A stretch of 64,000 nt of DNA. Source: Sinotaia quadrata (Eukaryota > Mollusca > Gastropoda > Architaenioglossa > Viviparidae). The notes below the pieces were generated by a model. It made no database searches and was not told the origin of the DNA. It saw nothing but the letters and a program-made list of their open reading frames with translations. The DNA lies in NCBI GenBank assembly GCA_028829895.1, contig CM054180.1, positions 116,246,473 through 116,310,472 on the forward strand, given 5' to 3'. Of the stretch, positions 1 to 12,689 are shown piece after piece (positions within the stretch are counted from its first letter, which is position 1; each line of letters begins with the position of its first letter). The position numbers and the translations under genes are program-made.

Positions 1-480
1 ATTCTATTCTTAAAACCATTGCATGTAAATAAGGGAAAGAAATATCTCTTCTAACCAATTCAGTGAGTAAACTCTTGTACACAGGCCAGTTGGGGTTGAC
101 AGATCACGTGTCACGCATGCTTGCGGCGCTAAAGTCAAGCGTGAGTTTGTTTTCAGTTTCCTGATGTAGTTTGAGCACTGGAAATGTGGTGATAGATTTA
201 ACTGCAAACAGTTTTGTTTATTTAAAAAGAAGTTCATTGTACAGAAGATGGTGGTTAGAATATGATATTAAACTCACTTTATTTTAAATCAGTTTGGGGG
301 TGAGTTAATTGTTCAACAGTAATAGGTTCTATTTATATTATTGCTTCAAATAAAAGAAATATATATTCGTTTTGGGATGGGTGGATGACAGGGAAATGTG
401 TAAGTGCCACTTTTACAAACTATTGTTTTGATTTCTATCTATTGCTTTTATACCAAAAGCTGTATAGCTAGCATTGATCT
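1..480. other. Presumed intronic DNA, left edge
   Basis: AT-leaning unique-looking sequence. I see no coding signal, splice-bordered exon or RNA gene on either strand. It ends where a 50-bp minisatellite starts. Confidence 0.4.
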
Positions 481-865
481 CGTTAGATCATTTCCTATGA
501 TATGAGACGATTTGACCATACACTGCCCTCGATGTATCATTTCATACCGATATGGAACGCTCGTTACGTCTTTTCATACCAATATGGGACGATTTAGCTA
601 TACAAAGACCTCGTTACATCATTTCATACAGATATGGGACGATTTCACTATACACCGTTCTCATTATATCATTTCATACCAATCTGGTATGATTTAACCA
701 TACATCGTCCTCATTATATCATTTCATACCAATCTGGTATGATTTAACCATACATCGTCCTCATTATATCATTTCATACCAATCTGGTATGATTTAACCA
801 TACATCACCTTCGTTATGTCATTTCATACCAATATGGGTCGATTTGCCGATACACTGCCGAAACG
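481..865. repeat. Minisatellite, 50-bp unit, about 7.7 copies
   Basis: Units carry CATTTCATACCAATCTGG followed by a variable tail around ACCATACATCG. Two central copies (about 660-810) are almost identical and the outer copies are diverged, as expected for an array that expands from its centre. Confidence 0.85.
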
Positions 866-1083
866 TACGGCAGTAATAAAATACCCGCATTCTGTGTATC
901 AGTGGACAGAAGGGCAGATTAGGAATTGTTAGATAAATAATTTGCTTGAATAACATCATTACTGATTGCGAATTAATGTTCAGCAGACTGGGTTTGATCT
1001 TATGCATCCTCGTAGGCTAGATGTCCCGGAGTGTTAGAGATTACACCTCTATACAAAAGTAAAACTTCTTCCGATACACTTTA

Positions 1084-1755
1084 GATTGCACTGTTGTATG
1101 GTCTGTATAGATTGCACTATTGTAAGGAACACAGATTGCACTGTTGTATGGTCTGTATAGATTGCACTATTATATGGAACACAGGTTGCACTGTTGTATG
1201 GTCTGTATAGATTGCACTATTATATGGAACACAGGTTGCAGTGTTGTATGATCTGTATAGATTGCACTATTATATGGAGCACAGATTGAACTGTTGTATG
1301 GTCTGTATAGATTGCACTATTATATGGAGCACAGCTTGAACTGTTGTGTGGTCTGTATAGATTGCACTATTATATGGAGCACAGATTGCACTGTTGTATG
1401 GTCTGTATAGATTGCACTATTATAAGGAACACAGATTGCACTGTTGTATGGTCTGTATAAGATTGCACTATTATAAAGAACACAGATTGCACTGTTGTAT
1501 GGTCTGTATAGATTGCACTATTATAAAGAACACAGATTGCACTGTTGTATGATCTGTATAGATTACACTATTATATGGAGCACAGATTGCACCGTTGTAT
1601 GGTCTGTATAGATTGCACTGTTGTATGGTCTGTATAGATTGCACTATTGTATGGAGCACAAGTTGCACTGTTGTGTGGTCTATATAGATTGTACTATTGT
1701 TTGGAGCACAGATTGCACTGTTATGTGGAGTATAGAAATAGCACTGTTGTATGGA
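1084..1755. repeat. Minisatellite, 50-bp unit made of two half-units, about 13 copies
   Basis: Each 50-bp unit holds two related halves, GATTGCACTGTTGTATGG and GATTGCACTATTATATGG, separated by GTCTGTATA or AGCACA. The period is seen directly (1084, 1134 and onward). The half-unit structure suggests an old 25-bp repeat that later amplified as a dimer. Open frames across it are by-products of a unit that has few stops. Confidence 0.88.
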
Positions 1756-2164
1756 TTAATATCCCATTGTATACTCGTGTAGAAAAGACATAATGGCATA
1801 TTACAGTTTTCGTAATGAGATACACGATTTTGCTGTGGATTGCATCTCCGTTTGAGACGAGTACCACGATACAGCAGATGACAGCCCCGTTGGAGATAGA
1901 CTAACAGCCTGATTCACTGACGTCATCTCACGCGTAACAGATGTTCCCGTGCAATTCGTATTGTATCCCATAATACTTAAAACGCCCAGGTGCATTATAG
2001 ATTGCAATCCTTACATTAAACGCATGGCCTGATGCAAAAATAGCCTGACCCATACTCCTCGCCTAACCTATAATTGACAGATATTCCAATGATATTCAAA
2101 CCCTCTCATAGTTGCAATTTAGATTGCAAACTCACGCGCACACGTGTGTGCGCATATCCCATTG
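1756..2164. other. Spacer between minisatellites
   Basis: About 400 bp without a convincing gene. The open frame on the - strand at 1801-2007 has no recognisable domain. The right part already contains words such as ATATCC that recur in the next array. Confidence 0.4.
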
Positions 2165-2545
2165 ATAACATATCCTGCTGATCAGTGGACTGAACCCCGC
2201 CATTGGTGATTGATATCCTGTTGATCTAGCTACCTGACTTCGCCCTCATAATTATAGGCGACTGATATCCTGTTGAACTACGGACTGAATCCGTCCCCCC
2301 CCCCCCCATATCCTTTGAGCTACGAACGGAACCTGTCTGCCCTACCCTCCCGACAGGTGATAGATATATTTTTGAACTATGGACTGAACCACCCCACCCC
2401 ACAGAGGTAATATATATCCTGTTTAATTGCGGACCGAACCACCCCATCCCACAGAGGTAATATATATCCTGTTTAATTGCGGATCGAACCACCATATCCC
2501 ACGCAGGTAACATATATCCTGTTGTACTAGGGACTGAACCTCCGC
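2165..2545. repeat. Degenerate minisatellite, about 50-bp unit
   Basis: Units contain TATATCCTGTTTAATTGCGG and a CCACCCCATCCCACAG tail. The three units at about 2394-2520 are well conserved at 50 bp; the left units are diverged and include a run of C near 2297-2309. It runs directly into a CA microsatellite. Confidence 0.75.
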
Positions 2546-2560
2546 CTACCCCTCCATACA

Positions 2561-2563
<3 letters not shown>

Positions 2564-2626
<63 letters not shown>
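2564..2626. repeat. (CA)n microsatellite
   Basis: About 31 uninterrupted CA dinucleotides immediately after the 50-bp minisatellite. Confidence 0.97.
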
Positions 2627-2627
<1 letters not shown>

Positions 2628-5560
2628 GCGACAGATATTGTGTTGCTCCGCAGCAGTTAAGGAGCGACAAGAAATATTCCTGTGATATGCGTGTTGCTCT
2701 GTTCGGGTGTTGCAAGGCCTGGCCACGGACGGAGGAGATTTTGCCCCCAGTACAGCAAAAGGTCGTGACGCAGACCTCGCCATTGTCTCAGCGCCACACG
2801 GAAATTGGGTGACACCTCATGCAATGAACGAATGGCGAAAGGCGTTATATACTGTTCGAGGACAGACTAATAACTACTTCTTTTCGTGTTAAAGAGAAGA
2901 CGGGATTGGATTGGATCGACGGGTCTGACAAAGTAATCAGTCGTTTGCGAAGTTTCACATGAAAAAATAATAATTAAAAGAATTCGATTTTTTCTTTAAT
3001 TTTAACTTTTCTTATTCTTTCCTCCTTCACTCATCCACTCATCCTCTTTAGGTTTATTGTTTGCAGTGCGGCCTCACCAGTAATCTGTTTGAGAACACGC
3101 TACATACGAAAACAATGAGTATGTATTAGTTGTGGATCATTAAGAAGGATTAAATTTATAAAAACAATCATACAACCTGTACTAATCTGAATCATTGTAG
3201 AACTTAAAAATATGACAACGCCTGCAGTGCAAACATTTGGGTAAGGGGGGGTCACGTGGTGTAAAGTTCCGGCACGTAGAATTAGGACAAAAATCTACTT
3301 AGCACTGCAGCATGCGGCACAGCAAGTAAGTAGCACGCAGCAAGCCGCTTACATTGTCAATCAGTCTAATTAAGGACTCTTGAAACTGTAAATTGCTGCC
3401 ACCTTCCTTTCAGGAGGCGGTTGGATTCGTGGCATGAGCAGAGACACCAGAAGATCTCCATCCTTCTTGGTAACGCGAGTAACAGTCTTAATTAATGTCT
3501 GCTTGCGTGCTGTCTTTCCTCCTTTGTCTTTTTCTTATTTTTGGAGTTCTATTTTGAAGAAAAACGAAAAGAATGAAGCGAAGTTATTAATATTTCACTC
3601 GTTATGGTACGTTTAAAATAGTCTCGAAGATACTTTAATAAATACTATTCTTTCATCACATCTCAATGAAATTAATTAGTTCCGTCCCAAATGTCATCTG
3701 TTACATGCTATTACGCAAATTATTTCCTTACTTGAAACGTAATAATTATATTTTCTACCCATCTGCGCTTTGTGATGTTATAATGTAGAAGGAATTTATT
3801 ATGTTTGAAGTTATGAGATCCGTTTGCCGGCATGATATTTATTCAATATAAATATTCAGCATTCTACTAGCCAAGCACTAGTAGAATTGCACTAGCACTG
3901 CAATCACCTTTTTTTTTTTTTTTCTAAAAAAAAAAAGTCCCGATAATCTAAAGTTTGTTACTATAGATTACGGCCCCTGGACAAGTACGATAGCTACCAA
4001 ATCATACACAAAGCATATATTTTGCATTTTAAATAAAAATATAACCACACACACTCTTCTCTCCCCTATTCTCTCCAGTCTAGACTTCTTGCTTTCTTTT
4101 TCATACCAGATGTTGTCCAATAAATAATTATATAACAGTTTATATGTGAGGGTAAGGGTGGTGGTGGTGTGTTGGCGATGGGTTGAGGTTATTTGTTATG
4201 GTAGTTCGATCCTGTGCAATGTGTGGAATGACCGCTTGATGCCGTTGGTCATTGCTAATCCTGCTGGCAGCGCCACAACATGATAACTAGTCCACACAAA
4301 AGCAGGTTCTTTTCACTAGCGATATCATTTATTTTTATATCATAGACGCCAAAATAAGTATTTATTAAAGAAGTAATTTGCAGTGCACTCAGACTCTGCA
4401 TTTACCTATGTTTCAGTCTATCCTTATTTTAAAATCTATGATGTGGGTTTTGGTTGCCTGATTTTGATGTTATTCTTGATGTGTCCTATTGAGCGTCTAC
4501 CAGCGTGATGTATCTTGTGCCAACACATTGAAAACTGAAATTAAATCCTGATTTTGAACAGTAACTACAGACGATTCGTGTTGTTTGCTTATGATGAGAA
4601 ACTAGGTCAGATGTATTTGCTTATTCCTTTTAAATATTGTTAAACTTTTCTTTTTATTAATTTTTTTAAATGAATTTTTCATCTCGCATATCTGTTAGTG
4701 CAGTTTACCTTCCTTCATTTGTTATTATAAATTGAAGTGTTAGTGTTAGTCTAATGGTTACTGGTTTTTATATCTATTTATGTGCCTATGCTATAAAATA
4801 TATTTCTTGATTTAAATGAGTGGGGTCATGAGTTGAGTTGACGTTGATGCGCCCGCATATCGACGTAACAGTTTCAGGTATGCATATTTAACCAATGATT
4901 CATACTCTGCATTGGCACTTGTAGATGTTTAATATAAATTACTATTGCTAATATCTGGCATAATTCATTATTACAATGTCACCCCACAGTTCATCATGAC
5001 ACATAACAATACTGATAATCATACTTCCTACCTTTAACCGCTAACTGATAAAATTTCTTCACTTGCTCTATACATATCCCCCTTTCTTCTACTTCCACAT
5101 TTTTATCATGCGGCTATAACACTGTCTTAACTCCACGTCCATTCACAATCATAACAATCCACAATAAGTATTTTCACCGAAAGCCTAAAGTCAAAGTTCT
5201 CCCTACATGGTTAGCCCTCTGTCATTTGCTTCTCCTCCCCCCTCTTCTGGAGTCCCTGGCAGGCCAAGATATCCCGTAAGGTGCTGGCGACAAAGAAAGC
5301 CCCTGCACACAACTCTAGGCACCACCAACTAAAACTGGAACTAATTGCCTTATTTTAAATATGAATTACACCTAAGAGTTGTTATAATTATGTTTTGAAA
5401 CTACATTAATCATACTTTAAACTGAAATCTAGCCTTCAATTCAACCACGACATAACGTCCCAATCAGTCAGCACAAATTCTTGGTAGTCGACCCATCATT
5501 TAATGAGTCAGCCAACCATCATCTAACCAGCTATTCAACTAACTAAAACTATAAATCTAA
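2627..5560. other. Presumed intronic DNA with one possible small exon
   Basis: About 2.9 kb of mostly unique AT-rich sequence. It has a poly-T/poly-A pair near 3908-3937 that could fold into a simple hairpin. The only splice-bordered candidate is at 3414-3469 (listed separately). No protein domain is recognisable in any frame. Confidence 0.4.
3414..3469 (+). other. Possible 56-nt exon (unassigned)
   Basis: A strong acceptor (pyrimidine stretch CCACCTTCCTTTCAG) ends at 3413 and a GTAACG donor starts at 3470. Two of the three frames are open across the 56 nt, and neither peptide is recognised. It lies upstream of the NOS1AP exon on the same strand, so it could be an alternative or 5' untranslated exon. 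A chance AG...GT pair is just as likely. Confidence 0.2.
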
Positions 5561-5570
5561 CCAACCAATC

Positions 5571-5735
5571 AGTCAACTCAAAATATAACAGCCAACCTGT
5601 CAAATCAATCCTAACCAGCCACTGACCCAACACAACATCTAAGTCACCAACCAGTCAACTCAAAACTATAACAGCCAACCTGTCAAATCAATCCTAACCA
5701 GCCACTGACCCAACACAACATCTAAGTAACCAGCC
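5571..5735. repeat. Tandem duplication, 82-bp unit, 2 copies
   Basis: AGTCAACTCAAAA-TATAACAGCC starts at 5571 and again at 5653, and the following 80 bases match with few changes. The surrounding 5460-5830 is full of CCAACCA and CAGCCA words, suggesting older decayed repeats. Confidence 0.8.
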
Positions 5736-5739
5736 TATC

Positions 5740-7270
5740 TAAAGAACAGTAAACCAATCCTCCATCAGCCATCAACTCAACACTTAAGCTGCCAACCAAT
5801 CAACAACACAGCTAGCCAGTCAGTGCATTACATTGCTGGAAAAGTAGCTAACATTTGCAGACGAATGAACTGCCCAAATAACTCACTTCCGGTGAGCAAA
5901 ATATATAAATTTAAATCAAATAAGCAGTCAAAAAAAAACAAAACACAAAATACACGTACCAACCAGCCATGTGGTCCTCTGACCTATTCATTACCAAGTC
6001 TGAATCCTTCAAGTCAATTTGCCTAGTGCATAATTAAACAGTCGCCAAAGACTGTAGACTCTACAGTGTAGAGCAACAGGCAAGCTTCTTGCCCTTAGGA
6101 AATCACAGGTACGGTTGTTTTCCTCACTTCGCCCGTTTATTGTCACCTCTTCCGGTCTACAGTTTCTGTGACGTATTTAGAAAAGAATATTTTAAAGAAA
6201 GAAACCATGCTGAATGATGCTTCTGAGTGGCTTTTGGACTATATCTCTGCATGAGAGAATTTTCATCGCTTGGAAAAACAAATAAAAACCGTAGGCATTT
6301 TAATGACGCCTTAAAGAAAAGAAACATTATATTTTTTTAAAAAGTTATTTCGTTCAGAGTGTATGATATATGTGTATATGTGTATGTGTGTGCGTGCACG
6401 CTCGCACGCGTGTGTATGTTCGTCTGTGTGTGTAAGGGTGGAGATAGTGGCCGGTGTGGAGATCAGCATATGGTTCTTGTAGTATGGTATTAACTCAGTA
6501 CAACGTATTTTGCCGTTCACGTCTGTACTGCCGGAGTTCCGAACTCACAAAGTCGCAACAAATGGAGCTTCGTTTCTAAACGTTCCTGAATGCTACAACC
6601 AGCGGCCCGCCCGCCCCTTCCCCCCGTCCCATCGTCTAACATTCGATGACAATTTCCGCCGTGCAAAATCAAATATGGGAGTCAAATCTTCATTATTGTT
6701 TTGTTCCAAAAGTGCTTGCATTTTGGTTATTAAATGTCCAGAGATTTTGCTTCAGTCGATTACAGCATTTCCACTTTATAACTACCCCCACCTTCCACCC
6801 ACCCCTCCCGAATTCAGGACTTTACATTTCGCTGCAGGCATGTTCCGAGCATTGGACCGAATAAAACCGAACAACCGTCCCTTTAAATTAATGTTAGCTG
6901 GAGATCGTAGCACTCCGAATCTCACTCAGTATCTCTTTGTTATCTCGTGTTTCTAGATTTCTTTTTTCTTGTGCGCTAAACGTCAGAGTCAGTTTATTTT
7001 ATGTATAATTTCAAACAAATAGGAAAGCGGATTTGACTTCGAACAATATTTTATCAGTAGTTTTACTGCTATGAACGTATGAACGTATCAGGTTTTCCCC
7101 CTAATCGTTTCCGTGCAAATATGAGACAACAACCTAAGAGCGGATGTCTACGTTGTTTTTATTTATATTTTTATAATTTTATTTTTAATACATTTTTTGG
7201 CAATTAAAAATTATGTGTTAGATCGGATTGTTTGCTAGTCGTGGATTTTCGAACATTGATTTGTCTTTAA
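5740..7270. other. Presumed intronic DNA with a short TG-rich patch
   Basis: Imperfect TG/CG alternation at about 6365-6435 and otherwise unique sequence. The 148-codon open frame at 6510-6956 shows no domain, hydrophobic segment or family resemblance, and I do not call it a gene. Confidence 0.4.
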
Positions 7271-7274
7271 TAAG

Positions 7275-7615
7275 TACCTAGACCTTTGCTCTGCATTTAT
7301 CAAGTGCCTCGAACAACGTTTTTTGCTTTAAGAGTGTGCCTAGAACAACGTTTTTTTTTGCTTTGGGAGTGTGCCTCGAGCAGCGTTTTTGCTTTAGAAA
7401 TCTACCTAGAACAGCTTTTATGCTCCTTAGGAATGTGTCTAGAACAGCATTTTTGCCTTAGGGGTGTGCCTTGAACAGCGTTTTTGCCTTAGGAATGTGT
7501 GCCTAGAAGAACATTTTTGTCTTATGATTGTGCCTAGAACAGCGTTTTTGCCTTAGGAGTGTGCCCAGAACTAGCGTTTTCGCCTTAGGAATGTGCCTAG
7601 AAGAGCATTTGGCTG
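7275..7615. repeat. Minisatellite, about 31-bp unit, about 11 copies
   Basis: Units read approximately GTGCCTAGAACAGCG followed by TTTTTGCCTTAGGA, with variation in the T-run length and in the AGAACA core. Confidence 0.85.
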
Positions 7616-7901
7616 TATACCTTACACAGCTTTAATATTTGCTTTGTAACAGCGTTTGGCTAGGTTTAGAACGACGATGGCGGTAGTAGGATGGGTGGGT
7701 GGGAGAACCTTTAAAGCATTTCCTGTGAACAGCGAGGACTCTAGTATCATAGTGGGACCAATGAACAAACTATTTCAGCGTCCGTTCGGTTGTTCACATG
7801 TGAACAGTCTCTGTAAATGATAATTGTAAGGTTGACTTTATCCAAGGCGTGCACCCAACATACACTATAGACAGAATAACTGGTGCCAGCTTTCTCTCTC
7901 C

Positions 7902-7904
<3 letters not shown>

Positions 7905-7961
<57 letters not shown>
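7905..7961. repeat. (CA)n microsatellite
   Basis: About 28 CA dinucleotides, followed by a short TATATA stretch. A second small CACA patch sits at 8040-8050. Confidence 0.96.
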
Positions 7962-7963
<2 letters not shown>

Positions 7964-8061
7964 TATATATACACAATTAAATAAACATGTTTCTTGTTCG
8001 CGCACACCCACACCCACAGGGTATATATATATTAGGACCACACACACACAAAAAATGACCA

Positions 8062-8755
8062 TTTACTGCATTTGCTGAAATGCTAACGTGTTACGTACGA
8101 GCGCCCTATCAGCAGTAACGCTTGCCTATTTCCAGATGGTTTTGGGGTCGAAAGTCTCAACAGAACCAGTTCTAAGCGCTTTCCTTTGTTTCTCATCGTT
8201 TATTTTAATAACATCCGAGTAGACTTTCATGTAGGAATGTTAATGACTGTAGCGCAAAAATAACAGAAGTGACAACAAAGTATCCTTCTCAGGTGTCTTG
8301 CTGAAAATCGTTGCATGTTATCACCTGGGGTACATCAAAGATTTTCATGTTGTCTCCTTGTTTTTCCTTCCACAGATAAAACTTTTTTCTTTAATGTACG
8401 TGTTATCTGCATGGCTGGCCTCCTTTAAGCAGACAATTTTAAAAGCGTTGCTGGTAAAACCCAGTAAACTAATATTAGATCTTGTCAGCGTTTGTTTCAA
8501 AAGTTGTTTGAAGTTTCTAAGTGAACGTCGTCAAAACTGTTGTTTATCCCCCCCCCCCAACTCCAGTAACGTCTTGCGATTGTGGATAAGGGGGCCAAAC
8601 TAAATGTCTGCTTGAGGAGTGAGACAGACCTCGGGTGCACTGTCAGGATCTGATTAAAGTAGGGGTTTCTGAAGGAACACGATCACTCTGAGCCCTGCAG
8701 ATCGGTAGGTTTTTGTAGGTTGGGAGGATTGAGTGGTGCAAGGACGTTCGTTTAA
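8062..8755. other. Presumed intronic DNA
   Basis: Unique-looking sequence. It holds a fair acceptor-like pyrimidine tract ending CCACAG at about 8375, but no matching donor with a meaningful open frame. Confidence 0.35.
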
Positions 8756-8759
8756 TCCC

Positions 8760-9150
8760 AGACGGCTCAACTTACTCTGGGCTTGGGTAGTGTACCCTGA
8801 AAGAGTAATGAAGCCGAGGACAGACACAGCTTAATATGGGCTTGAGTAATATGCTTGAAGGAAGTCATTGCAAATGAGGACAGACAGCTTAATCTGGGAT
8901 TCAGTAATATACTTGATGCAGGTCATAGCAAAGTGAGGACAGACAGCTTAATCTGGGCTTGAGTAATATGTTTGAAAGAGGTCATAGCAAAGTGAGGACA
9001 GAACAGCTTAATCTGGGATTAAGTAATATGCTTTAAGGAGGTCATTGCAAAGTGAGGACAGAACAGCTTAATCTGGGCTTGAGTAATATGCTTGAAGGAG
9101 GTCATAGCAAAGTGAGGACAGACACAGCTTGAGTAATATGCTTGAAGATG
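8760..9150. repeat. Minisatellite, about 60-bp unit, 6-7 copies
   Basis: Units carry AGCTTAATCTGGGCTTGAGT, then AATATGCTTGAAGGAGGTCA, then TAGCAAAGTGAGGACAGA. The last copy is truncated. Units differ by small indels around GACAGAACAG. Confidence 0.88.
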
Positions 9151-9537
9151 AAATATGCCTGAAATTTAGCGCTGCCATTTTGCGGAGAAAAGCACACCTT
9201 TGTTTCTCTTCAGACTACAGTGACTACTGTACTATACCAGATAACATTGGTGTGTGTGTCCAGCATTATCATCGAACGTATCAGTAATGTGTTGCTGTAA
9301 GTTGATTCCTGTGAATTCTGTTCAGGAACCGGTACAGTGAAAATCGTGGCTTGAGTTTGATCTTGAGAATTCATAAAGATTTTTGAATATTCCTCAATGT
9401 GTGCTGAGTAGCATACAGGAACATTCGGGAACATTCCTCCTGATATGCTTGATAGTGCAAGGGAAATTCTGGGTGATTCTCCATGGTATGCTGTATAGAA
9501 CTACAAATTCGCTGTGGCACAAAGATGACGAATATGT

Positions 9538-9632
9538 TTCTCCATCCATCCACCCATCCGTCCGTCCTTCCGTCCACCCACCCATCCATCCGTTCATCCA
9601 CCCACCCACTCACCCATCTATCCATCCATCTA
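9538..9632. repeat. CATC/CACC/CGTC tetranucleotide-like tract
   Basis: Continuous imperfect 4-bp repeats (CATC, CACC, CGTC). This explains the long open frames on both strands here, which encode only SIHPS or DGWM-type repeats. Confidence 0.9.
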
Positions 9633-9639
9633 TGCGGCA

Positions 9640-12095
9640 ATCCACCTTGTCACCTAAGCATATTTTTACGACATTCGTTAGACAGAAGCACCCGCCTACC
9701 GTGTAACACATAACGCATGCCTGGAAAATTCTTCAATATGTTTCGTTTTTGTTATTTATTGTCCCTGAACACACTTTTTATTACCCGACCCTCACTCGTA
9801 ATTATTTTGTCGTGATTTAATCACCGCTTGAAAGTTCAATTTGACATTAAATCTAATTCATTAAAGTCACTTCACGTTGAAGATTCGCGTATGTATATAT
9901 ATTGTAATGTATACATCTAAATGAGTATCGAAACATACATAAAGCTGCATACAAAAGTATTTCATATTTGTTTTGATACACGTGTACACATGAATAGAGA
10001 AATTCTTTTAGCAGTGAATCGGATTAATACAGTGGACATCCTATGAATCTTCTGTTTACTCTTATTGGCGGAATCGTTCAAAAACGTGTAGGCCTACCTC
10101 ACCCCCGCGTATCTCATACCGTAGCGAAAACGTAAATCAGTGGATCTTTTGATGTTTCTATTTTTAGTTTCTGCCTCCCCGCTATACTGTACATGCGCAT
10201 AGTATTCCTGCATGCGCGCGCAGGCCAGCTATTTTTGTCAGTTTACGCGAAGGAGTATTTTTCGTTTTGCATCACGTCCTCTGGCCAGCAAGGCTTGTTT
10301 TCACATTAAAAAGCATTTTGGCCAGGTACCAGATGTTGGCTAAAACGGTAGGCCGACGTGGGTGCCATAAGCTGAAGTCAGATACAACTAGAGGGCGGGG
10401 AGGTGGGGGAAAGGAGGGCGGTGTTCTTCGAAGTTAGCACAGACACTGATCTTCAGCACAAGGCGAGACTCAAGCCTAGGCAATTTCATTTTTCTACCTG
10501 CCTGTAGGATTGCTGTAGTGCTCTACGCTGATGTTAGGAAGAGGAAAGGTACGTACGTGTCGGAAGTAGGGGTGGGGGCGGAGGGTTGGGGTGTGGGGCT
10601 GGAAGGAGGCGCGCAGCGGAATGAAACTAAGAAACTGGTGCTTACAGTGCTGAAAATTGAAAGAAGTCTGCGAACCGTGCTTTGGCACCGCGACTACCGG
10701 GGCCTGCAATGGGTGATCCCCTCGCCCCTCTCCCTCCCCCACTCTACCACTTCTCTGTTTTCTAGTCGTTCAGTGTTTCCGTCGCACAGAGCAGATAGTC
10801 TCATAGAAATTAGTCTTGTAGTCGAACATATGTTTTTTTCGGAAAAAACTACCTGGATGCCTTTCTGTTTGTCTTTCTTTTCGTCAGTGTGTGTGTGTGA
10901 GGGTGTGTGTGCAGGGGCTAGGCTTGGACCGGAGCCCATGTTTCTGGCCTGGATTTCCGAATTCAAGGCGTATTTCAGTTGCAGGAGCGGTAACTACAGA
11001 AGGTCGGAGCGTGTGTAGACGTAAAAGAGACATTATCGTATGTAAGACAAAGACCAGAAAAAGAACCCCACCACTACCGCAAACAACCCCTCCGATAAAA
11101 TATAGATCAGCTTTTCAGAAACCGCTGACCCTTGGCCGCGATTATTTACCCAAGACTTTATGCTCCAAAATCTGTGCTAACAAAAGACCTTGGAATTCAC
11201 AAGTCGGTGTTGCAGAGCCAAAGAACCAAAAAGACAAGAGTGTCATTAATTTTTAAAAACATTTTAAAAGAAAAGCAATAACAAACACTACAGGGAAAGA
11301 CAACTTGCAACGTTCCTAACAGAATTATTGCAGAATTGGCCTTGGGTTCAGAGGACGTTTCCACATACTCCAAACGAAAGTGAAGAAAGTTCTGAGACCC
11401 TGGCCAAACCCCCGACAACCGTTTCCACCCGTCAGCTGGAATTTCTGGGACTTGGCACGGAAGGATGGAAGAAAAGACAGAAGTGATATGGGTAAGCACT
11501 TTGTACCGATGACTATCGCTAATAGGAAGACAGTAGATTTTTGTGTGGTTCGAGAGCACAACGTGATCATTCTCTCCACCATCACCACCCCCAGGCCCCA
11601 CAACCCGCCAACTTTTCATCTCAGAATATATGAACGTACCTTTTCTTCCCTGTACTTTTCCCCTTTCATTTAACCTGCATCCCATGCCCTTGGAGGCAGT
11701 TTAAAGCTAACAGCTGTTTATCTTTCTATGTGTAGTAGATTTTAACTACAAGCAACACAATTTTGTCTTGTGCTCTCGGACTAACGCAGACACAACTAAA
11801 ATACTAGTGAATGTATGTGTTCGACAATTCTCGTTTGCATTTATTTGATGACCACTGTCCTTCGAGATTTGTTAACTATTCATGTTTTAAGTTTGTCATA
11901 AAATTAATCTATATATACACATTTATTGAAACCTATCGCTCAACAATACACGTAATTGGGATTTTGTTGTGCAATTTATTTTTTCCTCTATGATTTATTT
12001 TTAAATTTTAGAAAGAAACTTGAATTTCAGACAGAAACAAATGTGTACGCATGTTCAAAGAAAATACCGCTAGAATATTATTTTTGGATTGAAGA
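9640..12095. other. Presumed intronic DNA
   Basis: About 2.4 kb of mixed composition with a somewhat GC-richer patch at 10330-11020. Open frames of 100-166 codons occur on both strands but overlap each other and show no known domain or codon pattern. A short TG patch lies at 10888-10912. Confidence 0.35.
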
Positions 12096-12099
12096 ACGA

Positions 12100-12633
12100 T
12101 GCTTGTTCCCTGGGAGTTTACGAGATTTTAATGATTTGTTTGTATTTGTGTTCGTTTTTTGTATGACTGGTTCACGCTTGGAGGCCAGCTTGCGAACATG
12201 AAAGTACATGCAGACAACGTCATAGTCAAGGAACTTGGCATATTTATGACGTTATTACGTAATCATTCGCACTAGATGAACTAAATACCGTTGTTCCCTG
12301 ACATTTTACGAGATTTTAATGATTTGTTTGTATTTATGACGTTATTACGTAATCATTCGCAGTAGATGAACTAAATACCGTTGTTCCCTGACATTTTACG
12401 AGATTTTAATGGTTTGTTTGTATTTATGACGTTATTACGTAATCATTCGCAGTAGATGAACTAAATACCGTTGTTCCCTGGCATTTTACGAGATTTGTTT
12501 GTATTTATGACGTTATTACGTAATCATTAGCAGTAGATGAACTAAATACCGTTGTTCCCTGGCATTTTACGAGATTTGTTTGTATTTATGACGTTATTAC
12601 GTAATCATTCGCAGTAGATGAACTAAATACCGC
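12100..12633. repeat. Minisatellite, 90/81-bp unit with a bZIP-like motif
   Basis: A diverged partial unit starts near 12100. From 12239, five copies follow of a unit containing TATTTATGACGTTATTACG, GTAGATGAACTAAATACCG and TTGTTCCCTG, ending in TTTACGAGATTT. The later copies lack nine to eleven bases near ATTTTAATG, giving an 81-bp form. Each unit holds TGACGTTATTACGTAATCA, which combines a CRE-type half site (TGACG) with the palindrome TTACGTAA. Confidence 0.9.
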
Positions 12634-12689
12634 GTTTGAAGATTCGTATTTACATATTAGGAGTTAGGACCAAGATGATTGTTCTCTAA

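Noticed and set aside
1084..1755. CRISPR-like regular repeat
   Set aside because: Units are contiguous with no unique spacers, and the context is animal DNA. It is a minisatellite.
2226..2783. 185-codon - strand frame
   Set aside because: Spans a 50-bp minisatellite and a CA microsatellite; the repetitive peptide is an artefact.
8298..8603. 101-codon frame beginning after an acceptor-like CCACAG region
   Set aside because: No donor, no homology, and it ends in a C-run.
10518..11018. 166-codon frame and overlapping frames on both strands
   Set aside because: No recognisable family, overlapped by equally long frames on the other strand, and no splice or promoter support.
11197..11685. 162-codon frame on the - strand
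   Set aside because: Shadowed by an almost equally long + frame; no motif recognised.
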